Positions 56,553-64,000 of a stretch of 64,000 nucleotides of DNA are shown in pieces; position 1 is the first letter of the stretch; each line of letters starts with the position of its first letter. Under the pieces are notes generated by a model that was given only the letters and a program-made list of their open reading frames with translations, searched no databases and was not told the DNA's origin. The stretch is from Halichondria panicea (lineage: Eukaryota; Porifera; Demospongiae; Suberitida; Halichondriidae), in NCBI RefSeq assembly GCF_963675165.1, contig NC_087386.1, positions 360,931 through 424,930 on the forward strand, given 5' to 3'. The position numbers and the translations under genes were made by a program.

Positions 56553-59500
56553 TTATTTGTCTCGAGTCTTTCTTTTGGTCATTTTCTGCTGAGCTTTACC
56601 CAGCTCACGATAAAACTCTCTCTTCAGCTCACGAGTCTTCTTTACTTTTATTACTTCCTCCTTTTCCTTGGCAGCCAGATGGTCCTTGTATCGAGCGTCC
56701 TGTTTGGCCTGTCTTCTCTTAGTCTTGTCTCTGTGCAGAGTAGCCAGCTGCTGCATGAGAGTGAGAACCTTCTTCTCATTCGGCTCCAGAACAACAGCTC
56801 GTTTTGAGGACAGTGTCTTCTCTTTACGCTTCTCACTTTGCTTGGGCTTTGATTTGAAGGGTAGTTGTCGCTGTAGAGCTCTGGGTACCCTCAGGGGGTT
56901 GAAGCGTCTCGTTTCTCTCACAATCGGCTTGTACTTGGCGTTCTTTTTCACGGGAGCTTTGGTGTCAGTCTCGTACCGGATCTGACCGACTGTCCGCATT
57001 CCATTCCAAGTGCTCTTGTCCTTGCTGAGCAGAGAGGTGACTGGATTGTAATACTTTGGAATGTTCACAGGATACCACGCCCTCAGGAACACAAGATCGC
57101 TCATTAGAATTCTATCCTCAAAGGTCGCTCTGAATGCACCCTCTGGCGCCCGCAGCCCTTTCTTGATCTGACCTCTGACCCCGCTAACTGTTCTCACAGC
57201 GGCACCCTCGAATTTGGCACATTCCAGAGCACTGTTGAACATGCCCTTGATGAAGGCAGTGTTCTTGAAGATTTTACACGGAGTGCCATTCAACTTAAGC
57301 TTCTTGACGATTGACGAGGACTTGTCTAGTTCCAGAACCACCCCGGTGGCAGCAATACGAAAGTCAGACTGCAGAGGGAAAAGCAAGTCTCTAATTAGTA
57401 CACTGTACTGGCAATGCTTTGTGTACAGTACACACACACAATACATACAATAATGCTTTGTGCAGGCTATCAGAAATTAGACTGATTCGACAAAAGTAGA
57501 CTGTACAGTCAATTTAATAAGACCTCTATGACTGTGCATGTATAGTGAAGTGTGCTGCATACTCACAGAGGCTGTTGAGGTGAGGGACTGTACTCCCAAA
57601 CACCCGGCACCAGGTGATGTCAGTGGACCTGAGGGGACAGGCACATCATTATTCAAACACACCACAATCTGATTCAGCTAAAATTAATAATAGTACAATC
57701 ATAATTATCTCAGCCCACTTGGTGAGCAAAACATCAATAATGCAAATACTTAAAGAAAAGCCACCTCATTACTTGCATAGGGCCCCCCCACTACATCACC
57801 ATTCTACTGCATTACCGCTCTACTACATCACCACTCTTGCTCTGAATAACTAACACAGGCTCACCATAGAATGTGGCCACACAGTGAAGATGCTCTGGTG
57901 TGTATTTGACCATTCTCTGCCGCATGTTGTGGTCCTCAACACAGTAAATGGGTGTGGTCTGAAACCGCCTCCAGCCCAGAGAGAGGATCAACGGGTCATG
58001 GGACTTGAGAATTCTTTTTGCCCAGCGATGTTTCTTTATTCGAACTCTTATGTACCCCATTCTCCCCTCCCCCGGCAACATCCCGCCCACCAGCACCGGG
58101 TAACAGGGGTTAAAGTTCACCACAAACTCACACGGCACACCTGCAAAACAGAAACAAAATAACACACAAATTAAACAAAAAACAAAATAAAATTAAACTA
58201 GAATTGGCTCTGTAACTCGAGTTCTGATGGTCCAAATTCAACAATTTTCTGGTTTTCTGAAAGCTTGGAAGGAGCCCGTTCAGATGGTATGCTCAAATCC
58301 CAAAGTTGGAATGGGACAAAATTTCTCTTTAGGAAAAATACCCATGGTATTTTGTTAAAAACAGGCCCAAATTCAATTTCAATACATACTCTGAAATGAC
58401 TCTCTCTAAGCTTTTAAAAAATCATAAATTAATGTGATTGGATGAACGGGAACTAAAGTTATGGTCGTTCAAAGATGCTTAATTTTACGCTAAAGTTCAT
58501 ATGATCCAATTTACTAGACTACAATCACAGTAACCACCCACTCACTCTTGAGCTCCATGCGTACATAGCTCCCGGGCCGGATTCCCTCTAGTAGCTGTCT
58601 CGTTCCCTCGTCCAGGCCCTCAAACTCCGCCTTATTCCTCTGCTCCACCTCCGAGACCTCCCTCTTCAGATCATCAAGGTAAGTGCCACCTTCCTCGTTG
58701 TCTTGCTGAGAATCAAATGCTGCTCTCTTTTTTAGTTTTTTCTCGGCACGTTTCTTGGCAATCTGTTCCTCCGTCTCTTCTTCTACTTGTTCTTTGTCTC
58801 CTTCAGTGTGGGTGTGGCCTGTTTCTAGATCTTCGAAATCGCCATACAATGCGTCATCATCAGCCAACAAAGTTTTGGCATCTTCATCGCCCCAGCTTCC
58901 CGTGACAAATAGACATTTGATAGCAGCTACATTTTCGGGTACGGACCAGTCTCGTCTCGTTGCTACGGTGACCAGTGACGAATCATTATGGTGATATAGT
59001 GACAGACGCTGTTTCTGAGCAACTTTAAAGAGGCCACCAACTTGAGGGGGGGCATCAGAATCACTTTCGCTTTCACTATTGATATTGGGTGTGTTTGAGT
59101 AGATAAGTTTATGGAGGTTGGTGGTAGCTGAGATACGTCTCTTGTAAGCTTCTTCTGCTCTTTGCAACAATCCTTCCTTCACTTCCGACTTCGATTCCAT
59201 CTCAGAGAGACTCTCGCTGTCTTCATCCTCTGAGCTAGAAGGAGGCTCTTTTTCTGTTTCTTTCAGCACTGGATTTTCCATTTCGTTATTTACATCCTCC
59301 TCATTGCTACTAGAGTCAGCAATGTACGCTCGTCTCTTGACTCCGCCCACTTCCACCTCCGGCTCTGAATCACTATCGATAAGAGCTCTTCGACGTTTCT
59401 TGCGAGCACGATAAACTTGTTCCTCTTTGGCTTCGTCAACAATAAACCCTCCACCGCCCTCACAACTGTCACTCTCTCCACTAGCCTCCCACTCACTCTC

Positions 59501-62500
59501 CACAACTTCACTGCTCAGCGAGCCCTCCTCCGCCTCGTCGTCAAGGAAACCAGATACACCCACATCAGATGTCTCCGATATATCCTGCGCTTCACTGAGT
59601 GTTGTTGAGGATTGTTCAATACTATCGTACGAATTTGAACGGGCTCGTTGTTTTGTACAGGCTAACAGTCGCCAGCTCTTGTTTGATTGGTCGCTACTCC
59701 TCTTGACATCTGATTGGTCGTCTTCCTCGCTACTGGAGCCATCATCACCTCTCACTGTGTGTGCAAGAAAGACATAATTATAACACATAACTATAGTACT
59801 CTCAAAATGAAGCGTTCATAGAGTATCTTTGAGCGGCCATAACTTTAGTTCTGTTGGTCCAAAAATGTTAATTTTGTGTTTTTTGGAAGCCCAGATAGAG
59901 GATTTTCAGATTATGTATTAAAATAAAAGGTCTATTTTGGGCCTGTTTTTGACAAAATACCATGGGCTATAATATATATAGCCCATGGTATTTTCCCGAA
60001 AACAGGAAATTTGGTCCCATCCCAACTTTGGGATTTGAGCATACCATCTGAACGGGCTACTTCTAAGCTTTCAGAAAATCAGAAATCATTGAAATTGGAC
60101 CACCAGAACTCCAGTTACAGAGCCAACTCTAGTACATTGTAGATATTCACGCTATAGTGTCTTACCAGGAGAGGTCTTCTTATGCCTCGACTGTCGACCA
60201 CTCCTACCGCCATCGTCATCACTACCCTCAGTCTCAACATCTCCCTCACTACCAGACACGTTCTACAAGAAACAAAAATACAATTATAACAGTGGCTTGG
60301 AAAAATGGACAACTGTATAATGTAGGAATTAAGATCGAAAGATGGCTAACATGGAAATGACTTACAGTAGGTACAGTATCATTAAGTGTGTGTCACTCAC
60401 TCCTTCACCATCAGAGAAGAGCACCTGACGTCGGGCGGAGGAGAGATCCTCTGAGAGAATGGGCAGGCTGTCCTGTGTGTGGGGAGGGAGGCTATCACAT
60501 GATGGACAGTACAGAGCTCTGCAAGCTACACTCACCTTGAGGAGCGTGACTTGTGCTTGTTTCATCTTGATGTCTAGAGGGTGTCGTGTATCCATCAGGG
60601 AAGAGACGAGCTCGTTAGGGGCTGACTCCGCTCCCTCGTGGGCGTGGCTACCCGCCAGCTCTATGTAGACCGCATCCTGATAGGAAAATCATCAAAATTA
60701 ATATCAAGAAAGTACAAACACAGTCGTTTTACACCACCCACCTTGTCATAGACGACCCCGCCCACTCCGGCCATGGGAGCGTAGACCTGCTTCTCTCTCT
60801 CGTTGAGCGAGCGTTTCTTACTAGCATCAGGCAGCGGGCAAGGGTCAGGGAGAACACTCACCTCCGACAGTACATAGTCTCCACAACCTGGGGAGGGGGG
60901 GTACTTTAGTGTACGAAAATTATCATAAATACAAAATTTCTAAACATACAACAATTTGCATATCATGATATAATTGCTATTTTCCCACCGTCTTTGCAAA
61001 GCTGTTACGTGTAACAGTTACATTGTATACCTGGTATGTGTACAGCAGTGTTTGGCTTGAGACTAGCTCCTCTTGTGTAACCATAGAGACACACTCTCCG
61101 GTCACACTTAGGGTTGACCCTCTTCTCCTCTGGCTCAGTCATATCCTCCATCCTGTCCACAAAAACGTAGGGATGTGCCCCCCGCCACTCCAGGGGGGGT
61201 AGTTTCATCACAGAGATGAACCGAGCCAAATTGTGTACTTCAGACTTTGGGTATTGCCCGTGGATAAGACCACCCAAGTAAAACAATTTAGCACCCTACA
61301 GGGAGAAATTTCAAATTTTAAACAAAAAAAGCAACCCAGTAATTTGTAAGTAGCGAATTTCAATCTAGTCACAAAAATAAAATCGCAAAACCTAAATTAG
61401 TACTGGTAAATACACACGATCTTTGAATAAAATTGTTAGATTTCAAAAGGTCAATTTGTAAAATATTCTAGTAACACGGTACAGTACCTGATATATCTCA
61501 GTCCAGAATCGCTGCTTGAGTCTTTTCTTAGTCTTCTTGACAGTCTTGGCACTAGCTATCATGTCAAGGTGAGTGAGCACACCCATGACCTTGGGGAAGC
61601 CATGCACTTGAAGAATGTTGAGGAACTCAAATGTCTCCATCTCAAAACCAAAGCTGGCATCGACCAATAGGAGGACCTGTATACATGCAAAGTGAGACAC
61701 AGTATTATATGCACAAAACCAAAGCTGGCATCCCCACCAGTAAGAGGACCTAGATGTGGTATTGCATGCACTTACCAGGTCTGCAACTTTGGCAACATCG
61801 ATCATTGAGTTGAGGTCATTCCCGCATTCAATGAAGGTCAGTCTCCTCTTCTTACCTGCAAAGACAACACTACTCACAAGAAAGTACAATAATAATTAAA
61901 AGTTGTGCAAAACCTAGACGCGTGTATTTGCAAAGCTATTGCAACGGCAGGTACTAGACACACACTCTGTGTAAAATAGCATACCAGACACCACGGTGAT
62001 GGGTCCACGGAGACTAGTCAGATTCTGTCGAGTGTAGTTCTTGAGCAGGCACTGAAGGAGGAGGGTTTTCCCCACCCTGGGGGGTCCCACAATGGCCACA
62101 CACATAGGGGGAGGTTCCAACGGCGTCCTGTCCACAACGGGAACATGTGTTCTCTTGCTCTCATTGTCCAAGTTCCTCCTCACAGCACGAGCAGCTCGGA
62201 CCGCTGACCTGTGTGCATATAATCATTATTATACAATGCACATGTGAAGCATAATTACTCAGAATATTTTGCTGATGAAAAATCTTTACGAATAAGTCAA
62301 ATCAGCAGAAAAAATGACCTTTACGATCTAATTATTGCGTTCTGGCAAGGATTGTTTGTAATTACAAGGAGAAGGTTTTGCGATTATATTTTTGCGAATT
62401 AATCAATGCTCGCAAAGTTAGTTCGCATATGTTTGATGCTCGCAAAACATCATAGTAAATTAATTATATTGCAGTGATATAAACATTGTATAAATATGTA

Positions 62501-62668
62501 ACGTTCATCAGTGGACAACTCCTGCTGCTTGCTATGACCTAGCGCTCACTTGTTGGTGAAAGCTTTTGGGTTGGATCCCTCTTCAGTGCTCTTCTTCTTC
62601 TTTTTCTTCTCCGCCTTAGGCCCTGATTGCCTCTTGCGATGAGCTTTGGCTTTGCTGTCAGTCTCCAT
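56553..62668 (-). CDS. BMS1: Ribosome biogenesis GTPase BMS1, full copy
   Basis: ATG at 62668 ([20 protein letters not shown]), stop at 56553, about 12 exons. The GTPase domain has [11 protein letters not shown], the P-loop [33 protein letters not shown] and MGVLTHLD. Then come [24 protein letters not shown]-type strands and [16 protein letters not shown] long acidic Ser/Asp/Glu-rich exon (58.5-59.8 kb) follows with [11 protein letters not shown]. The C-terminal ribosome-binding domain contains [46 protein letters not shown] and [20 protein letters not shown], and the basic tail ends KRKTRDK. All of it aligns with human BMS1, which joins the U3 processome and binds Rcl1 in 40S subunit maturation. 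A 90-bp tandem copy of one exon edge lies at 61650-61770. Divergent from the repeat-protein gene. Confidence 0.93.
58195..58515. mobile_element. Fold-back element in a BMS1 intron
   Basis: TAACTCGAGTTCTGATGGTC and GAAAGCTTGGAAGGAGC on the left mirror CTCTCTAAGCTTTTAAAAAA and GATTGGATGAACGGGAAC on the right. It sits at the same intron position as the element at 39128-39890, so it predates the segmental duplication. Confidence 0.78.
59815..60130. mobile_element. Fold-back element in another BMS1 intron
   Basis: The centre is a near-perfect palindrome, ATACCATGGGCTATAATATA then TATAGCCCATGGTATT. Outer arms GGCCATAACTTTAGTTCTG and CCAGAACTCCAGTTAC also pair. Same family as the element at 58195. 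Confidence 0.8.
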
Positions 62669-62886
62669 TCTCGTTTTGCATGCCACGTGGGTGAGAGAAT
62701 AAGCCGAAGTGTTTCCATTAGAAGGAAAGGGATTGACAAAAGAAGGGCGGCTAATTTATGGGAGGACTACCATAGCAACAACCTTAGCAACCGACAAACT
62801 TGCAAATTTGATGCGCTCTATTTAAATTATTGTATTAAATTTTGATAAAAGTCAAAACAGAGAAGTGTGGCTTAACTTATTACAGA
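62669..62886. promoter_or_regulatory. Divergent promoter region, BMS1 / repeat-protein gene
   Basis: The two start codons point apart across 218 bp. Orientation alone supports shared promoter space. Confidence 0.5.
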
Positions 62887-63941
62887 ATGGACCAGTCTGA
62901 AAAAGACATAAAAACAGATGGAGGAGACGAGAATGCACAAGAAAGTTCTCATCATAGCCTAAGGTATAAATTATTGTAAAAATGTGGTATACTTCAGTTG
63001 GTAATGGTCATCCCCACTCTTCAGCGACCAGGCTGAGATCACTGATGCAGCCAATACTGAGGTTAGAGTGGAGCAAGGACAAGATGAAGCACACGGGGCT
63101 GGGGACACTGTGGCCGAGACTAACGAGAATGCATCAGAGGAACAACCTCCAAACGAGGCTGTATCAGAGGAACAACCTCCTACCGAGAATGTATCAGAAG
63201 AGCAGCCTCCTACCGAGAATGCATCAGAGGAACAACCTCCCAACGAGAATGCATCAGAGGAACAACCTCCTAACAAGAATGCATCAGAAGAGCAGCCTCC
63301 TACCGAGAATGCATCAGAGGAACAACCTCCTAACGAGAATGTATCAGAAGAACAACCTCCCAACGAAAATGCATCAGAGGAACAACCTCCTACCGAGAAT
63401 GCATCAGAGGAACAACCTCCCAACGAAAATGCATCAGAAGAGCAGCCTCCTAACGAGAATGCATCAGAAGAGCAGCCTCCTAACGAGAATGCATCAGAGG
63501 AACAACCTCCCAACGAAAATGCATCAGAGGAGCAGCCCCCTAACGAGAATGCATCAGAAGAGCAGCCTCCTACCGAGAATGCATCAGAAGAGCAGCCTCC
63601 TAACGAGAATGCATCAGAGGAACAACCTCCCAACGATAATGTATCGGAGGAGCAGCCACCTCCTGACAGTGAGACGACAACTAGTAAAGAGGAACAAGCT
63701 GTGACACAAATTTCAGAGAAGGTGGAGCGTGGTTATGTGTGTACTATATAATTATTTTGTATCCACACAGATTGTTGCTGAGTCAGCAGTGGAGGAGGCA
63801 GTAAACGACGAGGAGGAGACAGAACCAGAGCAAGTGTTTGATTACAGCTACGACTCACTCAAGTCAGGCCCAGAGACTGTCAACCTCTCAACTGACAACA
63901 TGTTGGAACTATTGTATCCACTGTCTACCCTAGACTACTAG
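62887..63941 (+). CDS. Acidic protein with 18 ten-residue NENASEEQPP repeats
   Basis: Three exons (62887-62963, 63025-63721, 63771-63941) in consistent phase. It starts MDQSEKDIKTDGGDENAQES. The second exon is mostly 18 tandem copies of a 30-nt unit encoding (N/T)EN(A/V)SEEQPP. The third encodes an acidic tail ending with LSTDNMLELLYPLSTLDY. The protein is strongly acidic and presumably disordered; no signal peptide or membrane segment is visible. The non-repeat C-terminus (DYSYDSLKSGPETVNLSTDN) is the part most likely to identify a family; I do not recognise it. The stop TAG is the first three bases of a 57-bp palindromic element. The high codon similarity among units shows recent expansion. 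Confidence 0.75.
63114..63662 (+). repeat. 30-bp coding minisatellite, 18 units
   Basis: Units of AACGAGAATGCATCAGAGGA plus ACAACCTCCT vary at a few sites (AAC or ACC first codon; GAGGAA or GAAGAG; GCA or GTA). The period is 30 throughout, so the frame is never disturbed. Confidence 0.95.
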
Positions 63942-63995
63942 TCTCGTGAATCAGCCGCAATTCCCCAAAAGAAGGGCGATTGATTCATGAGACTA
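63939..63995. mobile_element. 57-bp palindromic element, TAGTCTCG family
   Basis: TAGTCTCGTGAATCAGCCGC on the left pairs with GCGATTGATTCATGAGACTA on the right with two or three mismatches. The end sequence matches the 303-bp element at 36908-37210. Its first three bases are the stop codon of the repeat-protein gene. The window ends five bases later, so a target duplication cannot be checked. Confidence 0.78.
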
Positions 63996-64000
63996 TCCTA

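Larger units (their letters stand above)
40090..58725. repeat. Segmental duplication, unit 2
   Basis: Second copy of the block described at 23250-40085, in the same orientation. It adds ROCO-C (48.7-52.6 kb) and a 1.1-kb DNA element that unit 1 lacks, and lacks most of the KIFBP large exon. Beyond 58725 BMS1 continues as single-copy sequence. Confidence 0.9.

Noticed and set aside
62971-63633. Long open frame of GGCSSDAFSL repeats on the minus strand
   Set aside because: It is the mirror of the 30-bp coding repeat of the plus-strand gene. It has no splice context or non-repeat sequence of its own.

Overview
This is animal nuclear DNA, most likely from a sponge (demosponge). Genes have short introns with ordinary GT-AG ends, they are packed closely on both strands, and they encode typical metazoan proteins: cilium and sperm genes (ODAD3-like, EFCAB9-like), TBC1D23, KIFBP, DHX33, BMS1 and CKS1. 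There is also a local cluster of Roc-COR GTPases with death domains, a class known to be expanded in sponges and other invertebrates. Introns are rich in the palindromic word TACATGTAC, in TG/CA runs and in small fold-back elements. The species assignment is an inference.

Left part (1-23 kb): the 3' end of a death-domain Roc-COR gene (ROCO-D, +); an ODAD3/CCDC151-like dynein docking gene (-); a PLPP6-like lipid phosphatase (+); DHX33 (-), with a broken secreted-protein gene and a 330-bp satellite array in its last intron on the opposite strand; CKS1 (+); TBC1D23 (-), with a 55-bp array built on one of its splice sites; a CCDC15-like gene (+); and EFCAB9 (+). Most neighbours are divergent or convergent pairs separated by 140-400 bp.

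Right part (23-62.7 kb): a large tandem segmental duplication, all genes on the minus strand. Reading down the minus strand the ancestral order was BMS1, a coiled-coil gene (X), Roc-COR death genes, a 78-residue gene, KIFBP. It now appears twice. Unit 2 (about 40.1-58.7 kb, continuing into the rest of BMS1) has complete BMS1, X2, ROCO-C, ROCO-B, the small gene and a truncated KIFBP. Unit 1 (about 23.2-40.1 kb, continuing into the rest of KIFBP) has a truncated BMS1, X1, ROCO-A, the small gene and complete KIFBP. The junction near 40.09 kb joins BMS1 to KIFBP. The outer copies of both housekeeping genes stay whole and the inner copies decay, while the Roc-COR paralogues stay open and change shape. 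They show a six-fold amplified 45-nt exon with a nuclear-localisation-like motif, an in-frame loss of a death domain, and a deletion that joins ROCO-C in frame to the first shared exon of ROCO-B.

The most notable candidate system is this cluster: proteins with the order Ig - Roc GTPase - COR - Ig - coiled coil - basic linker - death domain(s). The Ig domains lack the usual B-strand cysteine and recall those of MALT1, so an intracellular signalling scaffold is plausible. The right edge holds a gene for an acidic protein with 18 ten-residue repeats, whose stop codon is supplied by a 57-bp palindromic element. I saw no convincing tRNA, rRNA, CRISPR array, retrovirus-like or Polinton-like element.
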